64,000 nt of DNA, from NCBI GenBank assembly GCA_022842845.1, contig JALHOT010000010.1, positions 1 to 64,000 on the forward strand, written 5' to 3'. Of this stretch, positions 42,979-52,693 are shown piece after piece; the stretch's first letter is position 1; the number at the start of each line of letters is the position of its first letter. The position numbers were made by a program, and so were the translations under genes. The notes under the pieces are model-generated. The model had not been told where the DNA came from. It did no database searches and saw only the letters and a program-made list of their open reading frames with translations. The stretch comes from Cyclobacteriaceae bacterium. GTDB lineage: Bacteria; Bacteroidota; Bacteroidia; Cytophagales; Cyclobacteriaceae.

Positions 42979-44592
42979 TTAGACAGATGCTTTTACACGT
43001 GGAGCGCCTGCCATGATTTCATCGTTAGCAAATTCTGCAAACTTTTCGAAGTTTTTCATGAAAGCAGCAGCCAGATAGTTGGCCTTTTCATCGTAAGCAT
43101 TTTTGTCTTGCCAAGTATTGCGAGGATTTAAGATTTCTGCAGGCACACCTGGGCAGCTTTGTGGTTTAGCCACACCAAATACTTCGTGGTTTACATATTC
43201 AACCTTGTCTAAATCGCCATTCAGGGCGGCAGTGATCAAAGCACGTGTGTACTTTAAGCTCATGCGCTTGCCTACTCCGTAAGCGCCACCACTCCAGCCG
43301 GTGTTGACTAACCAAACGTTTACGTTGGTTTCACGCATTTTGCGACTCAACATTTCTGCATACTTGGTTGGATGCAAAGGCATAAAAGGCGCACCAAAAC
43401 AAGCAGAGAAGGTCATAGTAGGTTCAGTTACGCCTGCTTCTGTTCCAGCCACTTTAGCGGTGTAGCCAGAGATGAAATGGAAAGCTGCCTGACCTGGGGT
43501 TAATTTTGAGATTGGAGGTAATACCCCGTAAGCATCGCAGGTGAGGAAGAAGATGTTCTTAGGGTTTTTGCCTAGAGAAGGAACAGCAATATTGCTGATG
43601 TGGTCGATCGGGTAGCTAACACGTGTGTTTTCAGTGCGTGAGCCATCGGCAAAATCAACTTCGTTAGTGCCTTTCTTATAAACGATATTTTCAAGAATAG
43701 CACCCGGCTTAATGGCACGGAAAATATCGGGTTCTTTTTCTTCTGTCAGATCGATGCATTTTGCATAGCAGCCACCTTCAAAATTGAAAATGGTATTGTC
43801 TTCAGTCCAGCCGTGCTCGTCATCGCCAATCAATTTACGATTAGGATCGGCAGACAAGGTAGTCTTACCTGTACCAGATAGTCCAAAGAAGAGTGCGGTA
43901 TCACCGGCATCACCACTGTTAGCCGAGCAGTGCATGGACAATACATTCTTTTGGTGAGGTAGAACAAAGTTTAACACAGTGAAAATACCTTTCTTGATTT
44001 CACCGGTATAACCACTTCCGCCTACAAGAATGATTTTTCTTTTAAAATCAATAATAGAGAAGTTGTGTTGACGCGTGCCATCAACCTCAGGGTTAGCACG
44101 GAAACCAGGGGCATTTAAAATTAGCCACTCAGGTTCGAAAGTTTTGAGTTCATTTTCGCTCGGGCGAAGGAACATATTGTAAACAAACTGGTTAGACCAG
44201 GCATATTCGTTGATCACGCGCACGCGTAAAGCATAGCGTGGGTCTGCGCAGGCAATGGCATCGCGCACAAAGAACTCTTTGCCATTGAAGTATTGAATCA
44301 TTTTGCGGTATAAGCCGTCAAACTTTGCTGACTCAAAAGGGATATTAAAGTTATTCCACCATACGCTGTTCTCAGTCACTTCATCTTTCACGGTGAATTT
44401 ATCTTTGGGGGATCGCCCCGTGAACTCACCTGTGTCAATGGCAATGGCACCGCTGTTGGTAAGGGTACCCTGTCCTTTCGCTACTGCAATTTTGGTAAGC
44501 TCTGCAGGGGAAAGATTCCAATGCGCAGTGCCATCAAAAATGCCCAAGTTCTTTAAGAATGAATTCTCCGGTTTTATTCCTACTTCTTGCAT
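42979..44592 (-). CDS. pckA: Phosphoenolpyruvate carboxykinase (ATP)
   Basis: Cytoplasmic enzyme converting oxaloacetate and ATP to PEP, CO2 and ADP (gluconeogenesis), or the reverse as CO2-fixing anaplerosis. 537 aa, usual length. The kinase-1a loop GLSGTGKTTLS is near residue 240, the substrate site RSPKDKFTVKDE near 55, the kinase-2 motif GDDEHGW near 260, and VNTGWSGGAYGVGKRMSLKY near 425. As it produces or uses CO2/bicarbonate, it may functionally relate to the bicarbonate transporter elsewhere in the window. A promoter element lies 20 nt upstream and a terminator downstream, so it is a single-gene unit. Confidence 0.97.
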   Translation of the reverse strand: MQEVGIKPENSFLKNLGIFDGTAHWNLSPAELTKIAVAKGQGTLTNSGAIAIDTGEFTGRSPKDKFTVKDEVTENSVWWNNFNIPFESAKFDGLYRKMIQYFNGKEFFVRDAIACADPRYALRVRVINEYAWSNQFVYNMFLRPSENELKTFEPEWLILNAPGFRANPEVDGTRQHNFSIIDFKRKIILVGGSGYTGEIKKGIFTVLNFVLPHQKNVLSMHCSANSGDAGDTALFFGLSGTGKTTLSADPNRKLIGDDEHGWTEDNTIFNFEGGCYAKCIDLTEEKEPDIFRAIKPGAILENIVYKKGTNEVDFADGSRTENTRVSYPIDHISNIAVPSLGKNPKNIFFLTCDAYGVLPPISKLTPGQAAFHFISGYTAKVAGTEAGVTEPTMTFSACFGAPFMPLHPTKYAEMLSRKMRETNVNVWLVNTGWSGGAYGVGKRMSLKYTRALITAALNGDLDKVEYVNHEVFGVAKPQSCPGVPAEILNPRNTWQDKNAYDEKANYLAAAFMKNFEKFAEFANDEIMAGAPRVKASV

Positions 44593-44612
44593 GGTATTTT
44601 ATTTTGAGGCTT

Positions 44613-44620
44613 CAAAGGTA
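44613..44620 (-). promoter_or_regulatory. pckA promoter -7 element
   Basis: Minus-strand TACCTTTG is an exact TAnnTTTG match, 20 nt before the pckA ATG; a TTTG lies 15 bp upstream, a little closer than usual. Confidence 0.5.
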
Positions 44621-44810
44621 AGAAAAATCCCACTTCAAACGATTGCGACAACGATATATAATCTTGCCGGGGGGTTGCAAAAAACGATTGTTAGGCCTAC
44701 TTTGCCCCGTTTAAAAAATTTTGTTTGGTGCCGTTATTATTGACCATACTCTTATGGTCAAAATGGTGAGTCAGACAGAATTATTTTTTGGCCAAAACAT
44801 AAACCTATTC

Positions 44811-46067
44811 ATGACCTTAAACCAACGACTTGAGGAGATCCGCCATGGTTTTTCCTCTACTTTCTGGATTGCCAATGTCTTAGAACTATTTGAACGCCTT
44901 GCCTTTTATGGCACGAAGGGGGTTATCACTTTCTTTATTGCCAAAAAAGTTGGTCTTGAAAATGAAGCTGCCACGCTCGCCAGCTTGTTTTCGGGTGTTA
45001 TTTACTCTCTTCCCATTTTTGCGGGGGTACTCGTTGACCGATATGGTTTCAGAAGGACCTTACTGGCGTGCTTTGCGATGTTTGCCATTGGCTATTTTCT
45101 TATTGGCCTTGCCGGTATGGAATGGGGTCAGGAGTTTGTAGCGTTTTTTGGCAAGCGCAATTATATTATTGGTGTGCTGCTGTTAACAGCGATAGGAGGC
45201 TCTCTCATTAAACCTTGTATAGTTGGTACTGTAGCCAAAACGTCCAAAGAAAGTACACGGGCGCTGGGTTTTTCAATCTATTATTCATTGGTTAACCTGG
45301 GTGGGGCTATCGGCCCTATGATAGCCTATTCCATCCGACAGGATATGGGCATTGAGTATGTCTTAATGATGTCTTCCTTTACTTCTTTCGCTCTTTTTAT
45401 TGGCACCTTACTTTTCTTTAAAGAACCGGTTGCGGCAGAAGGCGATGCCGCTGAAAAACTAACCTTTGGAAAAGTGTTTTCGAATATGCTTACTGTGTTT
45501 GGAAACTTAAAGTTTATTGGCTTCCTGATTATATTCTCTGGGTTTTGGATCATGTTCTGGCAAATCTTTTACCTAATTCCTTTTTATTCCGTAGATGTGC
45601 TGAAATTCGAACAGTTTGAATATTTGGAAACTGTCGATGCCTGGTTCATCATTATCTTCAGCCCGATAATGGCAACCCTGCTAGCAAAATGGAAACCTTT
45701 TACAGCTATGACAGTAGGTTTTTTAATTGCATCATTATCTTGGATTATTATTGGGTCCGTTCCTACGGTGCTGGCTGTGGTTATCGCTGTTGCCCTATTT
45801 GCTCTTGGAGAAGCTACGCAGGCACCAAGGTTTTACGAATATGTTAGCAACCTTGCACCTAAAGAGCAGGTGGGTACGTATATGGGTTTCGCTTTTCTTC
45901 CTGTCGCTATTGGTTCTTTTGCTGCAGGTCCTATTGCTGATTGGTTGCGCAATAATTACATGAGCACTAACCCATCTGCTATGTGGTATATTGTTGCTGC
46001 TATCGGATTGGTATGTACTATTCTAATGATTGCTTATGATCGTGCGTTTGTAAAGAAGCGCTTCTAA
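44811..46067 (+). CDS. POT-family (proton-coupled) peptide transporter
   Basis: Inner-membrane MFS protein of about 418 aa with some 12 hydrophobic segments. ELFERLAFYG near residue 24 is the ExxERFxYYG signature of proton-coupled oligopeptide transporters, and FGKRNYIIGVLLLTAIGGSL further on fits the same group; VDRYGFRRTLL is the MFS loop signature. It is shorter than typical bacterial POTs (about 450-500 aa). The ATG at 44811 (MTLNQRLEEIRHGFSSTFW) is preferred; the frame is open upstream to a TTG at 44721, with other ATGs at 44754 and 44763. It is divergent from pckA and 36 bp upstream of an OPT transporter gene, giving a two-transporter operon, probably for di-/tripeptides and longer peptides. 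Confidence 0.8.
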   Translation: MTLNQRLEEIRHGFSSTFWIANVLELFERLAFYGTKGVITFFIAKKVGLENEAATLASLFSGVIYSLPIFAGVLVDRYGFRRTLLACFAMFAIGYFLIGLAGMEWGQEFVAFFGKRNYIIGVLLLTAIGGSLIKPCIVGTVAKTSKESTRALGFSIYYSLVNLGGAIGPMIAYSIRQDMGIEYVLMMSSFTSFALFIGTLLFFKEPVAAEGDAAEKLTFGKVFSNMLTVFGNLKFIGFLIIFSGFWIMFWQIFYLIPFYSVDVLKFEQFEYLETVDAWFIIIFSPIMATLLAKWKPFTAMTVGFLIASLSWIIIGSVPTVLAVVIAVALFALGEATQAPRFYEYVSNLAPKEQVGTYMGFAFLPVAIGSFAAGPIADWLRNNYMSTNPSAMWYIVAAIGLVCTILMIAYDRAFVKKRF

Positions 46068-46103
46068 TATTGTAATGAGAGTTTCAAATCTGACTATTAA
46101 CTA

Positions 46104-48146
46104 ATGGCTTCTAAAATTTTTAAACCCTACATCGCACCAGAGCAAAACATTGCAGAGTTTACCGTAAAATCTGTTGTGGTTGGATCGCTCTTTGGTATCC
46201 TATTCGGATGTTCCACTGTATACCTGGCACTGAAGGCAGGCCTTACTGTTTCGGCCTCGATTCCCATCGCAGTGATTGCCATTACCCTGGGGCGTAAATT
46301 TCTGAAGACAACCATCTTGGAAAACAACATCATCCAAACGACCGGTTCTGCGGGCGAATCCATTGCGGCTGGTGTGGTATTTACCTTACCTGGATTTTTG
46401 TTTTTATCGCCTGATGAAAATGGTGTCAGTGTGGGGGATAGTTATTTCAATTACCTCACCATTTTAATCCTAGCTGCCTTTGGTGGTATGCTCGGCACTA
46501 TGATGATGATTCCGTTAAGGAGATCTCTCATTGTTAAAGAGCATGAAACCTTGCCTTACCCTGAAGGCACTGCCTGTGCGTCTGTATTGCAGGCAGGAGA
46601 GAAGGGGGGGGAGTTTGCAAAAACAGCCTTCATGGGGATGGGTTTCGCCATGGTATATGCCATTTTGCAAAAGGTATTTCATGTGATTTCAGAGATGCCT
46701 ACCTATGTTACCACGCAGGCAAATAAGTTTTGGCCATCGGCCACTACCAATGCTGAAATAACCCCTGAATATTTGGGTGTGGGATACATCATCGGGCCTA
46801 AAATAGGAGGAGTATTGGTAGCGGGTTCTGTGTTGGCCTGGTGGGCTATAATTCCTTTACTTTCTACGTTGGTACCATTTGAAACTGTAGCCCATCAGTT
46901 AGTAACGCTTGGTTACCTGGCAGATATCAACACGGCAGGAGGCAAAGGAAATTGGGATCCAATAACCAAGACTTTCGAAAATCCTTCCAGTGCTTTGTAC
47001 TTTGCGTACATCAGACAGATTGGTGCAGGAGCCGTGGCAGCTGGCGGATTTATAACTTTGGTGAAAACGATTCCCACTATCATCAGTTCATTCCGCGACA
47101 GTGTCGCTTCCCTCAAAGAGAAAAGTGAAACAGGCATTTTACGAACTGAGCGTGACCTGTCTTTTAAAGTAGTTATTGTAGGGAGTATTGTGTTGGTGGT
47201 ATTAATGACTGTATTACCAGGGATACCGGGCGATGGTTTCTTGCAGAAATTATTGATAGGTATTCTCATCATCATTTTCGGTTTCTTCTTTGTTACTGTA
47301 GCCAGTCGCATTGTTGGCTTGGTAGGCTCCAGCAACAGCCCTATTTCAGGTATGACTATCGCTACCTTGATGGGTACGTGTTTGATTTTTACAGCCATTG
47401 GTTGGAGTGGTAAGGTATATGAGCCTCTTGCCTTAGTAGTGGGAGGTATGATTTGTATTGCTGCTGCTAATGCTGGGGCTACGTCTCAGGATTTAAAGAC
47501 CGGCTTTATTGTAGGGGCTACTCCCAGGTTTCAGCAAATCGCCCTATTCATTGGCGCGATCGTTTCTTCGATTGCCATTGGCTTAGTAGTGAAAGTATTG
47601 GATCAGCCAACCGTTGACATGGCCGCTCAGGGTATCACACATGCTATTGGTAGTGAACGTTATCCTGCCCCACAGGGTACTCTTATGGCTACACTGGCCA
47701 AAGGTATTTTATCCTATAACCTTGACTGGCAATTTGTGATGGTGGGTGTATTTATCGCGGTAATGATTGAATTGTGTGGGATCAAGGCGCTGGCTTTTGC
47801 CATCGGCTTGTATCTGCCGCTCTCTACCACCTTACCAATCGCCATAGGCGGAGGTATTAAGGGTATTGTAGACTGGAGAAGTGCAAAGAAAGGGGAAGCT
47901 AAGCAGGATGATGACCTTGGGCGAGGCAGCTTATTTGCCACAGGCTTAATAGCGGGTGGGGCCTTAGCCGGTGTTGTGGTTGCCCTACTTTCTGTCAAAG
48001 AAGATTTCTTTAATGCCCTGAAGAAAGTGAGCGCAGAACATGCCCTTTCCAATGCTCTTGGTGCCAACGGTTACTCGCTACTGGGCGTAGCCTGCTTCGC
48101 GTTCATGGGATTGTATTTGTACCGACTGGCTATTAAAAAGGATTAA
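46104..48146 (+). CDS. OPT-family oligopeptide transporter
   Basis: Large inner-membrane protein of 680 aa with about 14-16 hydrophobic segments, matching the OPT family: SLFGILFGCSTVYLALKAGL near residue 33, TGSAGESIAAGVVFTLPGFL near 81, LPYPEGTACASVLQAGEKGG near 148 and GSSNSPISGMTIATLMG near 410 are typical of the bacterial EspB/YgiS-like branch. It imports small peptides, possibly also metal chelates. It is the second gene of an operon with the POT transporter and ends just before a strong bidirectional terminator. Substrate is not deducible, but the M28 aminopeptidase further along the window fits a peptide-using lifestyle. Confidence 0.9.
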   Translation: MASKIFKPYIAPEQNIAEFTVKSVVVGSLFGILFGCSTVYLALKAGLTVSASIPIAVIAITLGRKFLKTTILENNIIQTTGSAGESIAAGVVFTLPGFLFLSPDENGVSVGDSYFNYLTILILAAFGGMLGTMMMIPLRRSLIVKEHETLPYPEGTACASVLQAGEKGGEFAKTAFMGMGFAMVYAILQKVFHVISEMPTYVTTQANKFWPSATTNAEITPEYLGVGYIIGPKIGGVLVAGSVLAWWAIIPLLSTLVPFETVAHQLVTLGYLADINTAGGKGNWDPITKTFENPSSALYFAYIRQIGAGAVAAGGFITLVKTIPTIISSFRDSVASLKEKSETGILRTERDLSFKVVIVGSIVLVVLMTVLPGIPGDGFLQKLLIGILIIIFGFFFVTVASRIVGLVGSSNSPISGMTIATLMGTCLIFTAIGWSGKVYEPLALVVGGMICIAAANAGATSQDLKTGFIVGATPRFQQIALFIGAIVSSIAIGLVVKVLDQPTVDMAAQGITHAIGSERYPAPQGTLMATLAKGILSYNLDWQFVMVGVFIAVMIELCGIKALAFAIGLYLPLSTTLPIAIGGGIKGIVDWRSAKKGEAKQDDDLGRGSLFATGLIAGGALAGVVVALLSVKEDFFNALKKVSAEHALSNALGANGYSLLGVACFAFMGLYLYRLAIKKD

Positions 48147-48166
48147 GTAGGTAATGAATAGCAAAG

Positions 48167-48198
48167 AAAGAGCCCTTCGAATTTCGAAGGGCTCTTTT
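48167..48198. terminator. Bidirectional intrinsic terminator
   Basis: A perfect 15-bp inverted repeat: AAAGAGCCCTTCGAA (48167-48181), one base, TTCGAAGGGCTCTTT (48183-48197), with T and A tracts. It ends both the OPT gene (stop at 48146) and the minus-strand gene at 48200. Confidence 0.95.
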
Positions 48199-48199
48199 A

Positions 48200-48424
48200 T
48201 TAAAACTTATCCGGTATTTGAATGATGCGGACGACAATTTCATGCGGATCACCATCTTTATCGAGTAAACTGAATTTAACCATCGGGTTATCTTTTTTCA
48301 GTTGCGTCTCAACGTTAATGATTTGATTATCGAGTAAATGCTTTTGTATTTCCTTTTGAAGGATAAACATGGCATTGGCAAAATCAACTTCCAGCGGACT
48401 GGGATTGTAGGTGGTGGTCTTCAT
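48200..48424 (-). CDS. Small conserved protein of unknown function
   Basis: A 74-aa cytoplasmic protein without signal or membrane segment: an N-terminal helix (DFANAMFILQKEIQKHLLDN) followed by a beta-rich half (VKFSLLDKDGDPHEIVVRII). Length, position before the terminator and codon use support a real gene, and similar small proteins are widespread in Cytophagales, but no function is known to me. It lies 78 bp downstream of fabH, on the same strand, and is probably co-transcribed with it. Confidence 0.65.
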   Translation of the reverse strand: MKTTTYNPSPLEVDFANAMFILQKEIQKHLLDNQIINVETQLKKDNPMVKFSLLDKDGDPHEIVVRIIQIPDKF

Positions 48425-48502
48425 TGCTTTTCAATTCAAAAGTATGGATTCAAAACATCAAATTCAGGTCCTTCGGGTGAATCCTAAACTTTACATATTG
48501 AA

Positions 48503-49501
48503 TTACCAGCGTATCAATGCAGAAGCCCAAGTAAAGCCACTGCCGAAAGCTGCAAGACAAAGTAAATCATTTTCCTTGATTTTACCTTCTGCCCAGGCCT
48601 CACTCATAGCAATTGGAATAGAGGCGGCAGTTGTATTACCATAGCGCATGATGTTGTTATAGACCTGGTCATCGCGCAAAGCTAGCTTTTCCTGAATATA
48701 CTGGCTGATGCGTAAGTTGGCCTGATGTGGTACCAATAGATCGATCTGTTCCTTACTTAACTGATTGGCTGCCAGCGCTTCATTGATTACTTCCATGAAA
48801 CGAACCACTGCGTGCTTGAAAACCTGATTGCCATTCATCACCACCTTAAAATGGGTGGTATCTAAGATTTGTTCCGGCTGTCTTTCTTCTCGGGGGCGGC
48901 TACTGCCCGGATCGCGTACATATAATTCTTCTGCAAATCGGCCATCCGAATGTAAGTGGGTGGAGAGGATACCGGGTTTATCAGAAGGTTGTACAATGGC
49001 AGCTCCGGCTCCATCGGCAAAAATAACAGCTGTATTACGGCCTCGGGTGGTCATATCGATGGCGGTCGACTGCATTTCGGCTCCTACCACCAAAATGGTT
49101 TTATACATACCGGTTTTTATAAACTGATCAGCTACCGACAAAGCATAAATAAAGCCGGAGCATGCATTGCGGATATCAAGCGCTCCAATGCTTTCTAAGC
49201 CCAGTTCGCGTTGTAATAAAACCCCGGAACCCGGGAAAAAGTAATCGGGGGTAATGGTAGCAAAAACAATAAAGTCTATGTCTTTCTCTGTAAGGTTGGC
49301 GCGCTTCAAAGCCATGCGTGTGGCCTTGGCTGCCATGTTGGCCACGGTGTCTTTGGTTGGATCTGCGTATCGTCTTTCTTTAATGCCCGTTCGCTCGGTA
49401 ATCCAGGCATCATTGGTGTCCATAATGGACGAGAGGTAGTCGTTTGTAATAACAGTTTCAGGCACATGATGCCCCAAGCCGACAATTTTAGAGTAGTGCA
49501 T
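48503..49501 (-). CDS. fabH: 3-oxoacyl-ACP synthase III (FabH)
   Basis: Condensing enzyme that starts fatty-acid synthesis by joining acyl-CoA and malonyl-ACP. 332 aa. The Cys-His-Asn triad is complete: Cys114 in RNACSGFIYAL, His258 in PHQANLR and Asn289 in YGNTTAAS; the N-terminal WITERTGIKERRYAD is also typical. Bacteroidota often carry more than one FabH; this one is not beside the plsX-rpmF genes that flank the usual housekeeping copy, so it may prime branched or special acyl chains. A small protein gene follows on the same strand. Confidence 0.92.
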   Translation of the reverse strand: MHYSKIVGLGHHVPETVITNDYLSSIMDTNDAWITERTGIKERRYADPTKDTVANMAAKATRMALKRANLTEKDIDFIVFATITPDYFFPGSGVLLQRELGLESIGALDIRNACSGFIYALSVADQFIKTGMYKTILVVGAEMQSTAIDMTTRGRNTAVIFADGAGAAIVQPSDKPGILSTHLHSDGRFAEELYVRDPGSSRPREERQPEQILDTTHFKVVMNGNQVFKHAVVRFMEVINEALAANQLSKEQIDLLVPHQANLRISQYIQEKLALRDDQVYNNIMRYGNTTAASIPIAMSEAWAEGKIKENDLLCLAAFGSGFTWASALIRW

Positions 49502-49579
49502 ACGATAAATTATTGTACCAAGGTAAGCAATTGTTGGTAATTGCTAATGAATGTTAGTTAGTACTGTTTTGCTAATTCA

Positions 49580-52036
49580 TCAGAAGCTAAAAGTCATGTT
49601 AAGCCTGAAAGCTAAATTCTCATTTTCGGAGGGCAACTGATAAGCCCCATATCGATAGAAGGCAGATAGCCCAAGGCCCAGGTAACCAACATCTAAATAG
49701 TTAAAACGAATCAGATTGTTAAGGCCTACACCAGATTCAAAAAAGCCTTTGTCCATGCTTTGTATGGTGATGGCATCAAGGTTTTGAGCTTGTAGTTGTG
49801 CTGTTGATAACGTAGCCAAGCCCATGTTATGGTATAGCAGTAATTCAGGTTTACTAAAAGGTGTATTAACTAAGATGTTACCCAGGTTATGTTTTATAAA
49901 AGCAGCTGCATAAAAGTTTCCGGTAAATTCATAAAGGCCCATGGTCTGGAAATAACCATCAGTTTCTATGCTACTATTATTCTTGCCTCCAAAACCGGTA
50001 AGGAGTTTGTTATACGGTGCAATCCCATCTAGATAATGAGTTTGTAGGATCAGATTGCTTTTACCAAGCTTTCTGATGTGCTTAACAAATTTTGCACTGA
50101 AGCTGATGCGATCATAGGTAAAAATGTCTGCGTCAAATAGATCAACGGCTTTCGTGTAGCTAAGAGCAAGAATTGGGTATTGTGTTGAGAAGGGAATCTT
50201 CTTACCGAGAAAACTAAGATTTTGCTCTTTATGAAAATAGCGAAGAGAAACACTGCTTTCGGCCAGCGTAAATGTATTCAGCGCTTGTTCTGTTGTTTGT
50301 AATGTATAGGTATACTGAGGTGTTAAAATCTGGTAAGAGAGAGAAGGCTGTAGGTATAAACCAGGGAAAAGTTTATAATGCAAAGTCAGTGAATAATTTT
50401 CTATTTTGTCGAAACGTTCGCTAAGAAAATTCCTAAATGTAGCACCTGTATTTTGTACTGGCAGGCTGATGTTATTACCCACTTCGAGCAAGTCATTTTT
50501 ATAAGCGAGTCTTATTTTAAAATCACTTCGCTCATTCAATAATACTTCTAAATCTCCACCATACTTAAACGCTTGGTCTCGAATACCGTAGCCAATATAG
50601 CCGCCAACTTTAAATTTTTTACTGAACGATGAACTTGTATGTAAACCAAGCCCAAGTCTGACACCTTCATAATCGTTAGCACTGATGAATCGGGCTAGAT
50701 CTAACTCAAAGGAGCCTAGAGGAATGCTTCGTGTAGCCAGTGCATCCAGCATTTTTTCTATGACGGTAACACTTTTAAGTTCTTTAAGTGTGTCTAGTAC
50801 CGTGTAGGTATTTCTTTCTAGTGAATCGAGTGGATTCCCTCTGTATTGATTTACGACAGACTCGCTTTTTTCTTTTTCAATTTTCTCCAGAATCAAATCG
50901 TTACCTGAAAATTGATTTGCCTTTAAATCGCTATTGATTTGAATATCACTTAAAAATGTTCGGTGTATGAGGCGCATGCTTCGGCCGTACAATTTCATTT
51001 CAGCAAAATCGAGGTCGGTGTTCAGTTGTAAAGGAAACCATTGATCATCAACTTTTTCATAATTCTGTTGTATGACAACCTTTGTTTTAGCCAAGGGATC
51101 GGCCGTGGAGGCTACTACATTTTTAATTGCCCAGCCATCTACCGATATGGAGAGGAAACCTTTAAGGCCATCAAAATTTCTATTTGTTCGGGGAGCAAAT
51201 TCAATAATGTAAACAGTATCCTGTTGATGAAAGGTGGTGTCTGATAAGTGAAACTCGTAACTGCCGAAAGTACCCGGATTAATTGGATTCAGGTAATCTT
51301 TACCAAGTATGTTCAGGTAGCTTGCATAAAAAGAAAAAGGTTGAAAGTTAGTGGCCACATTGGCGAGTAAAGGACTGGAAAATCCTGATACCTTTAAACC
51401 GATTAATTTTTCTTCCGTGTGTCCCGGGTTAAGCACTTTTTTATTTGTTACGGATTCAGACATGAAGAAATTCATACGTCTGGATAAACTATCGAAAGTA
51501 ATCAGCTCTTTCTGATCCTTTTTTAGTTCACTTGTGTCGCGAATGGCGAGAAGTGCGTTGACCGTTGAATCAGTCTTAGCATCTACCTCTGAAGGTGCAA
51601 ATACTACTTTGTTATAGGAGATGTATTGGTAATCGCGAAGTTTGTCCGGATTGTTTTTATATCTGTTTCTGATCACATTTCTGATCAAGGAGTGGGCTGG
51701 ATTTTCTCCGGCTACAACAGTGACTTCTTGTAAGGTTAAGGATATGGGTTTAAGTAAAATCAACGCATGACTTTTCTTAAAATCCAGGTACGTAAATACT
51801 AACTTCTCATAAGCCACATGGCTGACGATGATTTCACCGCTATATTCTTCGGAAAGGCTAAGCGTGAACTGTCCTTCTATGTCAGTACTGGTACCAGAAC
51901 GGCCATTATTATAGGAAATATTGGCGAAGGCAATGGGGTCGCGTGTACTCTTGTCAAGGATTTGTCCTTTTAAAACTACCTGAGCCCTGATTGTTAAGCA
52001 ATTAGCTAATAATAATACAAGGAATATGTACCTCAT
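49580..52036 (-). CDS. DUF5686 outer-membrane protein with carboxypeptidase-regulatory-like domain
   Basis: Exported protein of about 818 aa. After the signal peptide (MRYIFLVLLLANCLTIRAQ) comes a CarboxypepD_reg-like beta-sandwich (about residues 20-105: VLKGQILDKSTRDPIAFANI and GTSTDIEGQFTLSL), then the long DUF5686 region (NPAHSLIRNVIRNRYKNNPD; SFYASYLNILGKDYLNPINP) that ends in antiparallel strands typical of outer-membrane barrels, finishing in LAFRLNMTFSF with a C-terminal Phe. Members are common in Bacteroidota; their function is unknown. The ATG at 52036 is chosen because it starts the signal peptide; one seven codons upstream (52057) is possible. Confidence 0.85.
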   Translation of the reverse strand: MRYIFLVLLLANCLTIRAQVVLKGQILDKSTRDPIAFANISYNNGRSGTSTDIEGQFTLSLSEEYSGEIIVSHVAYEKLVFTYLDFKKSHALILLKPISLTLQEVTVVAGENPAHSLIRNVIRNRYKNNPDKLRDYQYISYNKVVFAPSEVDAKTDSTVNALLAIRDTSELKKDQKELITFDSLSRRMNFFMSESVTNKKVLNPGHTEEKLIGLKVSGFSSPLLANVATNFQPFSFYASYLNILGKDYLNPINPGTFGSYEFHLSDTTFHQQDTVYIIEFAPRTNRNFDGLKGFLSISVDGWAIKNVVASTADPLAKTKVVIQQNYEKVDDQWFPLQLNTDLDFAEMKLYGRSMRLIHRTFLSDIQINSDLKANQFSGNDLILEKIEKEKSESVVNQYRGNPLDSLERNTYTVLDTLKELKSVTVIEKMLDALATRSIPLGSFELDLARFISANDYEGVRLGLGLHTSSSFSKKFKVGGYIGYGIRDQAFKYGGDLEVLLNERSDFKIRLAYKNDLLEVGNNISLPVQNTGATFRNFLSERFDKIENYSLTLHYKLFPGLYLQPSLSYQILTPQYTYTLQTTEQALNTFTLAESSVSLRYFHKEQNLSFLGKKIPFSTQYPILALSYTKAVDLFDADIFTYDRISFSAKFVKHIRKLGKSNLILQTHYLDGIAPYNKLLTGFGGKNNSSIETDGYFQTMGLYEFTGNFYAAAFIKHNLGNILVNTPFSKPELLLYHNMGLATLSTAQLQAQNLDAITIQSMDKGFFESGVGLNNLIRFNYLDVGYLGLGLSAFYRYGAYQLPSENENLAFRLNMTFSF

Positions 52037-52134
52037 AGCATGATAATTTTTCGGCATTAGTTAAACACCTGCCTTAAAAATTACAAGCTATTTTTAATCG
52101 ATTAATTTAAGTGATGAATGAAGATTTAAAGTGT

Positions 52135-52551
52135 TTAACGCAGTGCTTTCTCAATAAACTCAAACAATTCTTGTTTAAGGGTGCTAAAGCTGCGCGCAAA
52201 AGTGGATAGTTCTTCCATGAGTCCCTTGTGTTCATGAAAGTACTGTGTGTCCGACTCATTTAATGACTGAAGCATATCAGCTAAAGTGTTCTCATGAGTA
52301 CGCAACTTACGAGCAAGTTTGTCTATCACTTCCACATTGTAGTACATAATCAAACTCTGGAAGTGACCAATTTTTTGCTTGTCTTCTGATGAAGTAAAAA
52401 ATGAAGATTTACTGGTAAGTAGCTTTTGAAAAAAATCAATTTCTTTTTTCCAAAACTCGGTAGCGGATAGCCATTCGCGGCTTTGCTGATGCATATCTAA
52501 CAGGCTGGGCTGCAGTATGTATTTATTGGTGGTGGATAATACGGATATCAT
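52135..52551 (-). CDS. Helical protein of unknown function
   Basis: A soluble 138-aa protein that is nearly all helical and charged (LLDMHQQSREWLSATEFWKK, then EVIDKLARKLRTHENTLADM and FSTLKQELFEFIEKALR), suggesting a coiled-coil or four-helix bundle. No signal peptide, membrane segment or enzymatic motif. It is divergent from a CBS-domain gene with a large imperfect inverted repeat in the shared 142-bp promoter region, so the two may be co-regulated and could act together, for example in stress response. I have no family name. Confidence 0.6.
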   Translation of the reverse strand: MISVLSTTNKYILQPSLLDMHQQSREWLSATEFWKKEIDFFQKLLTSKSSFFTSSEDKQKIGHFQSLIMYYNVEVIDKLARKLRTHENTLADMLQSLNESDTQYFHEHKGLMEELSTFARSFSTLKQELFEFIEKALR

Positions 52552-52601
52552 ATAGCTGCTATTTTGTTACTAGTAATCTACTCATAAACATGCCTGTGCC
52601 A

Positions 52602-52639
52602 GCTGATGCAAATCAGGGTATGGCCTGATGCTTTTCAGC
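52602..52639. promoter_or_regulatory. Inverted repeat between two divergent genes
   Basis: GCTGATGCAAATCAGG (52602-52617), loop GTATGG, CCTGATGCTTTTCAGC (52624-52639): ends and inner part pair (GCTGA/TCAGC, ATCAGG/CCTGAT), the centre does not. A palindrome TTACTAGTAA lies nearby at 52567-52576. Both are in the shared upstream region and may be operator sites. Confidence 0.4.
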
Positions 52640-52693
52640 AAGTGCTGACATGGGTTTGTTTAGTTTCAATCAACAGTTCTAATCAAGACCACT

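Noticed and set aside
44721-44810. TTG start of the POT transporter, 30 codons upstream
   Set aside because: The extra residues are not membrane-like or conserved in style, and the family N-terminus begins close to the ATG at 44811.
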